Below are positions 52,642 to 61,675 of a DNA stretch of 64,000 bases, one piece after another (the first letter of the stretch is position 1; each line of letters starts with the position of its first letter). The DNA is from JADGHX01 sp963837755 (GTDB lineage: Bacteria; Pseudomonadota; Gammaproteobacteria; Steroidobacterales; Steroidobacteraceae): assembly GCA_963837755.1 (NCBI GenBank), contig CAWIOP010000002.1, positions 620,001-684,000 on the forward strand, written 5' to 3'. The notes under the pieces were generated by a model. It was not told the origin of the DNA. It saw only the letters and a list, made by a program, of their open reading frames with translations, and searched no databases. The position numbers and the translations under genes are program-made.

Positions 52642-53931
52642 CTAGTGCGCAAGCCCGGCCGCGGGCTGCTCCACGGCCGCCACGCGCGCGCGAGCGGCAC
52701 TCAGTGCAAACACGCCAATCGCGATATACGCGACCATCGGCACGAGGAACGCGGCATGCAGGCCCAGCTTGTCGGCAAGCTGGCCGACCACGAGCGGCAG
52801 GACGGCGCCGCCGACGATGGCCATGCACAGCAGGCCCGACGTCGCGGCCTGCGAAGCGCTGGAGCGCTCGAGCGTGAGCGTGAAGATCACGGGGAACATG
52901 ATCGAGTTGAAAAGCCCGATGGCGAGTGCGCCATACGCCGCGACGTCGCCCGAAGTCTGGCTGACGGTGAGGCACAACGCCGCGGCAATGAGGGCAAAGA
53001 GCGTGAGCAGCCGCGAAGCGGGCACGCGCAGAAGCAAGCCACTGCCGATGAAGCGCCCGACCATTGCGCCAAGCCAGTAGAACGACAACAACTTGCCCGC
53101 GCGTTCGAGCGTGACATTCAGCACGTCGCCCTGGTGCAGGAAGTTGATCATGATGCTGCCGATGGAAACTTCGGCACCGACGTAAAGGAAGATGGCGATG
53201 GCGCCGAACACGGCCCAGCGCGACTCCAACGCCGACAGCACCGGTGTCTTTGGCCCGGCAGCAAGGGCCGGCGCCGCGGCTTCCATGCGCTTGCGGAATG
53301 CGACGATGAGCACGGTGAGCAGCGCGATCATCGCCACGATGATGAAGAATGCCGTGTCGATGCTGCGCAGGGACTCCGTGCGCCGCGCGACGGCGTCCAC
53401 CACGCCATCTTCGACCGCGAACATTCCACCGGTGAGCATGACCGTGGCGCCGAGGAACGGCGCGATGACCGTGCCCAGCGAGTTGAACGCCTGGGCCGAC
53501 AACAGGCGCAGGTGCGAGCGGTTCTGCGGCCCCAGCGCCGCGGCGAGCGGGTTGGCCGCCACCTGCAGCACCGTGATGCCGCTTGCGATGATGAAGAGCG
53601 CCACCAGCACCAGCTCGTAGTGGCCGAGGTGGGTGGCCAGCGGAATCACGAGGCAGCCCACGATCATGGCGACGAGCGCGATGACGATGGATCGCCCGTA
53701 GCCCGCGCGCGCCACCAGCGCCGCCCCGGGCAGCGACACCACGCCGTATGCCATGAAGAACGCAAACTGCGTGAGCATCGACTCCGTGTAACTGAGGCTG
53801 AATATCGCCCGCACGGAAGGAATGAGCGGGTCGATGGTGGCGGTGATGAACCCCCATGCAAAGAACAGCGTGGTGACCGACATGAAGGGCACGAGCAGCG
53901 CGTTTTTCCGATTCGTCATCTTGTTCCTCAT
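52642..53931 (-). CDS. Sugar MFS transporter (FucP/GluP type)
   Basis: Twelve-helix proton symporter of 429 residues. Typical of the fucose:H+ symporter family: FMSVTTLFFAWGFITATIDP at the start, ALFIIASGITVLQVAANPLA, SAQAFNSLGTVIAPFLGATV in the middle and LSFYWLGAMVGRFIGSGLLL in the second half. An insertion around residues 180-195 is also common in this group. Substrate is probably a hexose released by the locus. It is six bases after the ROK kinase gene and 59 before the AGE remnant; ATGs at 53931 and 53919 are both possible. Confidence 0.92.
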   Translation of the reverse strand: MRNKMTNRKNALLVPFMSVTTLFFAWGFITATIDPLIPSVRAIFSLSYTESMLTQFAFFMAYGVVSLPGAALVARAGYGRSIVIALVAMIVGCLVIPLATHLGHYELVLVALFIIASGITVLQVAANPLAAALGPQNRSHLRLLSAQAFNSLGTVIAPFLGATVMLTGGMFAVEDGVVDAVARRTESLRSIDTAFFIIVAMIALLTVLIVAFRKRMEAAAPALAAGPKTPVLSALESRWAVFGAIAIFLYVGAEVSIGSIMINFLHQGDVLNVTLERAGKLLSFYWLGAMVGRFIGSGLLLRVPASRLLTLFALIAAALCLTVSQTSGDVAAYGALAIGLFNSIMFPVIFTLTLERSSASQAATSGLLCMAIVGGAVLPLVVGQLADKLGLHAAFLVPMVAYIAIGVFALSAARARVAAVEQPAAGLAH

Positions 53932-53937
53932 GGCCGG

Positions 53938-54852
53938 CTAGCGAACGTCGCCCTTCGCCGCGCGCTCCGCCAGCACGAGCGCACCCAGCGGCCCCGCGAG
54001 CGGACCCAACCTGGGCGGCACCACGAATTGAGAGATGCCGTCCGCGAGCTCGCGCACATTCACATATCCGTTGAGGCTTCGCTGCAGCTCTTCGCGCACA
54101 CGCACGAACAACGGCTCACGCGAAGCGAGGACGCCGCCGCCCACGATGATGCGCTCCGGTGCCGTGGTCAGCACCATGGTGTGAAACAACTGGGCAAGCG
54201 CGTGAACCACGGTCTCCCACACGGGGTGATCGGCGGCCAGCGTATCCGCGCTCACTCCAACGCGCGCCTGAATGGCCGGCCCACTGGCGAGCCCTTCCAG
54301 GCAATCGCCATGGAACGCGCAGGCGCCGGGCCACTCATCGCCCGCCCGCCGCACGATGCGTATGTGGCCCATCTCGGTGTGAGTGCAGCCATAGACGGTT
54401 TCGCCGTTGACCACCAGCCCAACGCCGACACCGGTGCCGACTGTCACGTACGCAAAGTTCTTCAGCCCGCGAGCGGCGCCCCAGCGCCCTTCCGCCATCG
54501 CCGCTCCGTTCACGTCTGTATTGAAGCCAACCGGTACGCGAAAGCGATCTGCGAGGCGGCCGGCGAGGCGCGTGTTGCTCCACCCGGGTTTCGTCGTCGC
54601 AGTGATGTGGCCGTATGCCGGCGAGGACCGGTTGAGATTCAGGGGGCCAAATGAAGCGAGCCCGAGCCCGGCGATCGCGCCGTACCGCCCCACCCACTCA
54701 CTCAGCACAGACTCGATGTGTGCGAGCGTTGCGGCCGGGTCGCGCGTGGGCAGCCGCTCCTGGGCACGGATGTCGTGCGGTCCGGTGCCGAGAATGCATA
54801 CGCATTTCGTTCCGCCGAGCTCCACGCCCGCCAGCAGCTTCGTAGACGTCAT
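53938..54852 (-). CDS. ROK-family sugar kinase (fructokinase-like)
   Basis: Cytoplasmic hexokinase-fold protein of 304 residues. The phosphate motif is AGVELGGTKCVCILGTG; the ROK zinc site region reads HTEMGHIRIVRRAGDEWPGA followed by CAFHGDCLEGLASGPAI. VTVGTGVGVGLVVNGE and ERIIVGGGVLASREPLFVRV are further signatures. The Cys-His arrangement resembles bacterial fructokinases of this family. With an isomerase and importer beside it, fructose is the likely substrate. The start is placed at 54852. Confidence 0.9.
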   Translation of the reverse strand: MTSTKLLAGVELGGTKCVCILGTGPHDIRAQERLPTRDPAATLAHIESVLSEWVGRYGAIAGLGLASFGPLNLNRSSPAYGHITATTKPGWSNTRLAGRLADRFRVPVGFNTDVNGAAMAEGRWGAARGLKNFAYVTVGTGVGVGLVVNGETVYGCTHTEMGHIRIVRRAGDEWPGACAFHGDCLEGLASGPAIQARVGVSADTLAADHPVWETVVHALAQLFHTMVLTTAPERIIVGGGVLASREPLFVRVREELQRSLNGYVNVRELADGISQFVVPPRLGPLAGPLGALVLAERAAKGDVR

Positions 54853-54879
54853 CGCCCCTCATGATGTTGCGGCCTGCGC

Positions 54880-55053
54880 TCACGCGGGTTGCGCGCCGAC
54901 CTGTTGCCAACCGCTGGAGCAGTCCACCAGCGGATCGTAATCCTGGGGGCGAACGCCCATGCCGTCCAGTACGGCGAACCAGCTGAGCTCCGTGACGAGG
55001 CCTGGGCCATTTCGGACGCGAAGCCCCAGCGCGAATTCGAGACTGAAATCCAT
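54880..55053 (-). pseudogene. C-terminal fragment of a tryptophan-halogenase-like flavoprotein
   Basis: A 57-codon frame from ATG 55053 reading GLVTELSWFAVLDGMGVRPQ and DYDPLVDCSS before its stop. This resembles the last 50 residues of tryptophan 7-halogenase family proteins, where a conserved Trp and a G-x-x-P-x-x-Y-x-P-x-x-D pattern occur. No upstream part of the gene exists on the strand, and the start methionine is probably fortuitous. Such genes commonly lie beside TonB receptors in sugar loci of Caulobacter and Xanthomonas relatives. The 310-bp interval to the GH2 gene holds nothing else I can assign. Confidence 0.5.
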
Positions 55054-55163
55054 TAGTTGCCCTTCGATACACGATGCCCGTGGCGCTGGGAACGGAGGCA
55101 GATCAAAAAGTGGCCTGCACGAACTGAAGACAGCGCACCATCGCCAACACGCTCCTGGGAGGG

Positions 55164-58100
55164 ATGATGCAGCAGCTCTTTCGGCGGCTCGCGATGCCGG
55201 CCTGGCTCATGCTGGGAATGGGTCTTGCGTTGAGCGCCACATCCGCAACCGACCCACGCTCGAACGTCGGCCCATACAACGTAACGTTTCTCGAGGGCGG
55301 CGTCGGGCTCACGCGGCCGCTCGCGGCAGACATGCCATTGCTTGCCGCCGGCGCGCCGTGGTCGATGACGGGCTGGCTGAACGTTACGCGGGCACGCGAA
55401 GAGACAATCGTTCTCGCGGCAATCGGCGACGGTGCCGCGCGCACATGCCGTTGCCTGCTGCTCAGGAACGGAAACCTCGCGCTCGGCGCAGGCCCGCGCG
55501 CGCAGTTCAGCAGCAGCACGGCGATCCGTCCGAACGAATGGACCGCCATCGCCGCCACGTACGACGGAACGGTGGCGCGCCTGTACGCGAACGGCAACGA
55601 AGTCGCCTCGCAAGCCATCGAGACGATCGCGGCAACGCCCGCGCTCAATATGGCGCCCCATGCGAAAGACCCACTCGCGCGCGATCATTTCGGCGGCTCG
55701 CTCGCGCAGTTCCAGATACACGACAAAGCCCTCACGGCGGACGCTGTTCGCGCACTCGCGAGCGCGAAGCCGCGAATCGATCTCACGGTATTCCATGCGG
55801 TCGGGTCCGGCTGGCCGTGGCAGCAACGAGCCTGGCGCGGTCTCCAGGAACCGCAGGACCCGTGGACCTTGCCCAGGAGCCAGGCTGCGCCGGACAAGCC
55901 CGTTGCCATTGCGCCCGTTTCGTCCGTAGCCCTCGAAAAGGACGAGACCGCCGACGTCTGGACCGTGGGCAGCTGGCGCCTGCGCGAAGCGCCCAGGCTC
56001 AACGACGATGGCGCCCGCATCTCACAGCCCGGCTATCGCGACGACGATTGGTACGCCGCCACCGTGCCCGGCACGGTTCTCACCACGCTCATCGACCGCG
56101 GCGTCTTCCCCGACCCGGACCATGGCCTCAACAACATGGTCATTCCCGAAAGTCTCGCGCGCCAGAGCTACTGGTATCGCACGCAGTTCTCGCCGCCCCC
56201 GGAAACGGCCGGCAAACAGCTCACGCTGACGTTCAAGGGCATCAACTACAGCGCCAACGTCTGGCTGAACGGCGAAAAGCTCGGCGATGTGAAAGGCGCA
56301 TTCATTCGCGGCATCTTCAACGTCACCGGCAAACTCAAACCGGGCCAGCCGAACGTGCTGGCGGTGCGCATCTCGCCGCCCCCTCACCCCGGCATTGCGC
56401 ACGAAGAGTCCATCGTCGGCCGGCCCCGGCGAGAATGGCGGCAATCTGGCGATCGACGGCCCCACGTTTGTCGCCAGCGAGGGCTGGGACTGGATTCCCG
56501 GCATCCGCGACCGGAACACCGGCCTCTGGCAAGGCGTTGAGCTGAAAGCCTCGGGGCTCGTGCGCCTGCTCGATCCGAACGTCATCACCACATTGCCTCT
56601 GCCGCGCTCAGACTCCGCGGAAGTCTCCATCGTCGTGCCGCTTGAAAACCGGCACGCTGCGCCCTCCGCCGCGTCGGTCACCGCAAGCTTCGAAGGCGTG
56701 CGCGTCACGAAGAACGTGACGCTCGAGCCCGGCTATTCCGAATTGCGGCTGGAGCCACGCGAGTTCCCACAGTTGCACCTGGCTCGCCCGAAGCTGTGGT
56801 GGCCCAACGGCTACGGCCCGCAGAACCTTTACTCACTCACGCTCGGCGTGAGCGACGGCACCGCGCAGTCCGACGTTCGGCATATGCGCTTCGGCATTCG
56901 CCACATCACCTATGAGCTGTCGTTGTTCGATCACGAGGGCCGCCTGCGCCGGGTCGACGTGGACGTGGCCGGCGGTACTGCACGCAACGAGCGCCTCATA
57001 GACGTAAGTCACGAAGCCATCAAGCGCACGCCGAACGGCTGGGCCGCCTCGTTGACCCGCGTTGGCGAAACCTCGCCCGCGGTCCATGCGGTCGCAAGCG
57101 AATCTCTCGCTCCGTACGTCATGCTGCGTGTGAACGGCGTGCCCATCGCCGCGCGCGGCGGCAACTGGGGCATGGATGACTCACGCAAACGCGTGTCGCG
57201 CGCACGGCTCGAGCCGTACTTCCGGCTGCACCAGGCGGCGAACCTCAACATCATCCGCAACTGGCTCGGCCAGAACACCGAAGATGTCTTCTACGACCTC
57301 GCGGATGAATATGGCCTGCTCATCCTGAACGATTTCTGGGCTTCCACGCAGGACTTCCAGGTGGAGCCGCAGGACCCCGCGCTGTTCCTTGCGAATGCGC
57401 GCGACGTCATCAGCCGCTATCGCCACCACCCGTCGATCGCGCTCTGGTTCGGCCGCAACGAAGGCGTGCCGCAGCCCATTCTCAATGAAGGGCTCGCGGA
57501 CCTCGTGGCGCAAATGGACGGCACGCGCCACTTCACCGGCAGCTCGAACAATGTGAACCTGCAAGGCAGCGGCCCTTACAACTACCGCGCGCCCGAGCAG
57601 TACTTCACCTCGCTGGCGCAAGGCTTCTCCGTGGAAGTGGGCACTCCGTCGCTCGCCACGCTGGAAGCCATCGAGGCGATGGTGCCCGGGCCGGATCGCT
57701 GGCCCCTGAGCGACACCATTGCCTACCACGACTGGCATTTCGGCGGAAACGGCGACGTCGCCACGTTCATGAAGACGCTCGCCGCGCAGTTCGGCGAAGC
57801 CGCGAGCCTCCGGGACTTCGAGCGCAAGGCGCAGATGATGAACTACGTGACCTACCGCGCCCTGTTCGAAGGCTTCAATGCGCACCTGTGGACGCGCAAC
57901 AGCGGCCGGTTGCTCTGGATGACGCACCCCGCCTGGCCCAGCAACCACTGGCAGATCTACAGCTCGGACTACGACACGCACGCCGCGTACTACGGCTCCA
58001 AGAAAGCATGCGAGCCCGTGCACGCGCAGATGGATCTGCCGGACTATCGCCTCGCGGTTATCAACACCACGCGCGACATGCGCGCGAAACTTTCGCTACG

Positions 58101-58626
58101 CAGCCGAATACTCTCGCTCGACAACCGGCTGCTGGAGCAGCGAACCGACAGGCTCGATGCCGGCGCGAACTCCACAACCGCTCTCACGCCGTTGCCGCTG
58201 GCGAAGCATCTGGCCAATGAGCAAGTGGTGATCGTGGCGCTGGCGCTCACAGATGCAAGCGACACGGTGCTTTCGCAGAACGTGTACTGGCAAGGGCGCG
58301 ACGAATCGAGCTACCGGCAACTCAACGCGCTCACGGCGCAGACCATTGCCGTGTCTGCGCAAGTCACCCGCAATCCGAACGAACACGTGCTCACAGTCGG
58401 TCTCGTCAACCGCGGCCGCGCACCGGCACTCAACGCGAAGATCACGCTGGCCGACGAGAACGGCCAACGCATCCTCCCTGCCTACTACTCCGACAACTAC
58501 GTCACGCTGCTGCCCGGCGAGCCGCGCCACATCGAGGTGCGTTACCCCGCGTCGTTCGCCGGCAAGCCAGCCGTGCAACTGCGCGGGTGGAATGTCCAAC
58601 CGACCACCGCCGTTGCCACAGAGTGA
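55164..58626 (+). pseudogene. LamG-GH2 glycoside hydrolase (beta-mannosidase/exo-glucosaminidase-like), one frameshift
   Basis: About 1150 residues in two frames. From the ATG at 55164 (GGGAGGG before it) come a signal peptide, a LamG-like lectin domain (about residues 35-210, RPNEWTAIAATYDGTVARLY), then the GH2 jelly-roll (ARQSYWYRTQFSPPPETAGK, LTFKGINYSANVWLNGEKLG). A single-base shift near 56422 is needed to continue with GENGGNLAIDGPTFVASEGW and DWIPGIRDRNTGLWQG. The catalytic TIM barrel has the acid/base Glu in LWFGRNEGVPQ and the likely nucleophile in FSVEVGTPS. It is predicted to act on beta-linked hexosides outside the cytoplasm. It probably forms the catalytic start of the sugar locus. 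Confidence 0.8.
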
Positions 58627-59101
58627 CTCTCACCCGATGCCGGCAAACGCGAGATAGACCACGTCCGCCGGCCAGCACACCCAGCCCCGGTCCGGCCCGT
58701 GCCAGATGCTTTGGCAACTGGCCCCAATCCACCCCCAGCGCCAGCACTGCAACCAACACGCAGGCGACGGCGATTTTTGCCCGCCGGGGAGTGTGTTTCA
58801 CGTTGGCGGCGCCTTCGATATCGGTGTAACAGGTAGCATTCTTCTTGTTTCGAGAAAACTGTTAGCGCGCTCGGACAGGTTGCTGTCGGCGGCGGCCAGC
58901 CGCTAACCTAGCGGGCTCAAGAGGGGGGCACAGCGATGGACGACGTTCGCGCTGTTGTAGTTGTTTCACCACGAATCGCCGCATCAGATGGCGACCTTGG
59001 CGCCACAAAGCGCCTGCCGGGCAGGTGTCCTCCCGCCGTGCCCGGGGTGCACAACACGTTCATATCCGCTCGCGTTCCCGTGAGCTTTGAGGAGGACCCA
59101 G
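58627..59101. other. Gap before the TonB receptor with a membrane-segment fragment and an inverted repeat
   Basis: On the - strand a GTG at 58801 begins a basic N-terminus plus a hydrophobic stretch (RRAKIAVACVLVAVLALGVD, then WGQLPKHLARAG), like the first helix of an UPF0104/flippase-type membrane protein, but it then runs into antisense of the GH2 gene and looks like a fragment. An inverted repeat GTTAGCG/CGCTAAC (58861-58867, 58901-58907) lies about 200 bp before the receptor. A 97-codon frame from 58936 is not recognised and overlaps the receptor start. Confidence 0.3.
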
Positions 59102-61531
59102 GTGAATTCATCGGTTCGTTCATTCGTATCGTCTGTGCTCGCCCGGCGCATCGGCGCCCGGCGCATCGTCGCCGTGGCGGGAGCATTTCTCGCTCCCGGG
59201 GTGCTGCTGGCCCAGGAGCCGGCAGCTGAAGGCACCGGGCTCGAGGAAGTCGTCATTACCGCGCGCTTCCGCGAAGAACCCCTGCAGCGAACACCGCTCG
59301 CCATCACGGCAATCACGGGCGAGGCCCTGGAGTTGCGTAACGCCACAAACGTCGTGGACATCGGCAAGTTTTCTCCCAACGTCACCATCAACCCGCTCGG
59401 CGCCGGTTACGGCCCCACGCTGGTAGCGAACATCCGCGGCGTCGGCCTCACCGACTTCAAGCCGGTGTTCGAGCCGGGCGTGCCCATCTACGTGGACGAC
59501 GTGGTGCTGGCCCGCTCCACCGGCGCGGTGCTCGACCTGCTCGACCTCGAGCGCGTGGAAGTGCTGCGCGGCCCGCAAGGCACGCTGTTCGGCAAGAACG
59601 CGGCGGGCGGTGCCATCCGCATGGTCTCCCGCAAGCCCACGGGCGACGGTCCGGGCTTCATCGAAGGCACCTACGGCAAGTTCAACCGCATCGACTTCCG
59701 CGGGGCATTCGAGACCTCCCTGGTGAAGGACCACGTGTTCGGCCGGTTCTCGTTCTCTTCGAAGAAACGCGATGGCTATGTGGACGTGCTCGATTTCGCG
59801 TGCGAGATGGCACGGCGAGGCACGCCCCAGCTCGCCGGCACGTTGCCGCGCGACACCGCCCCCGGCGGCTCGGGCCACGGATGCAAGGTGGATGAGATGG
59901 GTGGCGAAGATGTGCAGGCGGCGCGCGCGGCGTTTCGCTTCGTGGCGAGCGACGACTTCGAGATCAACCTGATCGGCGACGTCACGGACGACAACAGCAA
60001 GGGCCCGGCCGACAAGACGCTGGACATCAACGAGACCGGCACCCTTGTCCTGCTCAACCGGTTCAACAGCCAGGTGGCGGGGCCCCGCTACGGCGTGCAG
60101 TTCGACCGGCGTTTCCTCACCGACAGCCCGTTCACGAGCTACTCGAGCTTCGAAGACCCGATCAACGGTCTTGAGACGCCGAACATCAGCCACGTGTTCC
60201 ACTGGGGCGTGAGCAGCACGGCGGACTGGAATATCGCCGACGCCCTGAGCATGAAGCTGATCCTGGCGCACCGTAAGTTCGATGCCGAGTTCGGCCGCGA
60301 CACCGACGGCTCGCCGCTGCCCATCAACCACACGTTCGACCGCTTCGTGCACGACCAGGACAGCGCGGAGCTGCGCTTCAGCGGCCAGCTCTTCGGCACG
60401 CGCACCGACTGGACGGCGGGGGCTTTCTACTTCACGGCGACGGACTTCCAGCCGAACTTCGTCATCCTGTACCCGAACGAGACACCGGCATTCTCGCAGG
60501 CGCTCATCGACCGCATCGACAACCAGGATTCGGACAACTGGGCGGTGTTCCTGCACACCGTCAATCACCTGACCGATGCCATGAGCCTGACGGCCGGCGT
60601 GCGCTACACCGACGACAAGAAGGAGTTCACGGTGATCCGTTCGCAGCAGTCGAACGGCGCGCTGCTGTTCCCGATCACGACAGCGACGGCGAGCTCGTCG
60701 CGGACCACGCCGATGACGAGCCTCTCGTACCAGTTCACCCCCACGCTCAACTCCTACGTGAGCTGGCAGCGTGGCTTCCGCGGCGGTGGCTTCAACCCGC
60801 GCCCTGCGTCCGCCGCGCAAGTGACTTCGTTCAACCCGGAGGATCTCGACTCCTATGAGGTGGGCCTCAAGAGCGAATGGCTCGATCGTCGGTTGCGCCT
60901 GAACCTCGCCGCGTTCTATGTGAAGTACTCGGACCTGCAGCTTCCCAGCGTCTTCGTGGGCAGCGACAACACCGTGACCTTCCCGCCGCTGAACGCCGGC
61001 AAGGCCCACATGGATGGTGTGGAGCTGGAATTCCAGGCGAATCCGTTCGGTGGCTTCCACATCGACGGCGCCGTGGGCTATCTCGGCTTCCAGTACGACG
61101 ATCTTGGCAAGGCAGACCCCGCTTATATTCTTGCGCAGACCGGCAGCGTGGGGAACGCTCGCGCGGCCCCGTGCAAGGAATGCCGTCCGCTGCGCACGCC
61201 GGAGTGGACTGGGTCGCTTGGCCTGCAATACACGGCGGCGCTCGCGGGCAAGGGTGCGCTAACGTTCCGCACGGACGCCACGTACCAGAGCCGGGTGTTC
61301 TACTCCAGCAACAACTTCTTCCGGGCGAGCCAGGAGGGATACACGTTGCTGGATGCGAACATCGGCTGGACGTCGGAGGATGACAGCTGGTCGGTGAACC
61401 TCACGGGCACCAACCTCACGGACGAGCTGTACCTCAATGGAGCGCTCGATTTCCTCGACTCGCTCGGCACGAACGAAGGCCAGTACGGCCGGCCGCGTGA
61501 GTGGGCGGTTTCGATCAAGCGCAGGTTCTAA
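59102..61531 (+). CDS. TonB-dependent receptor
   Basis: Outer-membrane receptor of about 809 residues. After the signal sequence (ending near VLLAQEPA) the TonB-box-like EEVVITARFREEPLQRTPLA leads into the plug (NIRGVGLTDFKPVFEPGVPI, LLDLERVEVLRGPQGTLFGK, NAAGGAIRMVSRKP). The barrel follows and ends WAVSIKRRF with the terminal aromatic residue. The GTG at 59102 is chosen because GAGGAGGACCCAG lies directly before it. Ligand is unknown; being next to the GH2 gene, an oligosaccharide is likely, though iron complexes are the default for the fold. The frame is intact. Confidence 0.93.
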   Translation: MNSSVRSFVSSVLARRIGARRIVAVAGAFLAPGVLLAQEPAAEGTGLEEVVITARFREEPLQRTPLAITAITGEALELRNATNVVDIGKFSPNVTINPLGAGYGPTLVANIRGVGLTDFKPVFEPGVPIYVDDVVLARSTGAVLDLLDLERVEVLRGPQGTLFGKNAAGGAIRMVSRKPTGDGPGFIEGTYGKFNRIDFRGAFETSLVKDHVFGRFSFSSKKRDGYVDVLDFACEMARRGTPQLAGTLPRDTAPGGSGHGCKVDEMGGEDVQAARAAFRFVASDDFEINLIGDVTDDNSKGPADKTLDINETGTLVLLNRFNSQVAGPRYGVQFDRRFLTDSPFTSYSSFEDPINGLETPNISHVFHWGVSSTADWNIADALSMKLILAHRKFDAEFGRDTDGSPLPINHTFDRFVHDQDSAELRFSGQLFGTRTDWTAGAFYFTATDFQPNFVILYPNETPAFSQALIDRIDNQDSDNWAVFLHTVNHLTDAMSLTAGVRYTDDKKEFTVIRSQQSNGALLFPITTATASSSRTTPMTSLSYQFTPTLNSYVSWQRGFRGGGFNPRPASAAQVTSFNPEDLDSYEVGLKSEWLDRRLRLNLAAFYVKYSDLQLPSVFVGSDNTVTFPPLNAGKAHMDGVELEFQANPFGGFHIDGAVGYLGFQYDDLGKADPAYILAQTGSVGNARAAPCKECRPLRTPEWTGSLGLQYTAALAGKGALTFRTDATYQSRVFYSSNNFFRASQEGYTLLDANIGWTSEDDSWSVNLTGTNLTDELYLNGALDFLDSLGTNEGQYGRPREWAVSIKRRF

Positions 61532-61558
61532 AGGCAACCGTCGATAACCCCGGCACTG

Positions 61559-61592
61559 CCGGAGCACGTCTCCCCTGACGAGCGTGCTCCGG
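61559..61592 (+). terminator. Hairpin after the TonB receptor gene
   Basis: CCGGAGCACG and CGTGCTCCGG form a perfect 10-bp stem with a 14-base loop, 27 bases after the stop. No T-run follows. Confidence 0.4.
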
Positions 61593-61648
61593 TAGTCGCC
61601 GTGGGTACCCGCACCGGCACCTGGACCTCTGAAGAGTTCAGATTCTCT

Positions 61649-61668
61649 GGTCTTACGGCCGGTCCCCG
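61649..61668 (+). repeat. Isolated copy of the 20-bp repeat core
   Basis: GGTCTTACGGCCGGTCCCCG, identical to the copy at 12838-12857 and one base different from the cores in the two palindromic blocks. It lies between convergent genes. Confidence 0.75.
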
Positions 61669-61675
61669 GCCGCGC

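Noticed and set aside
58936..59229. 97-codon frame upstream of the TonB receptor
   Set aside because: It overlaps the receptor start, which has a much better Shine-Dalgarno, and shows no recognisable motif.
59120..61228. Long - strand open frame (702 codons) opposite the TonB receptor
   Set aside because: Shadow frame in GC-rich DNA; the receptor on + has signal, plug and terminal Phe.
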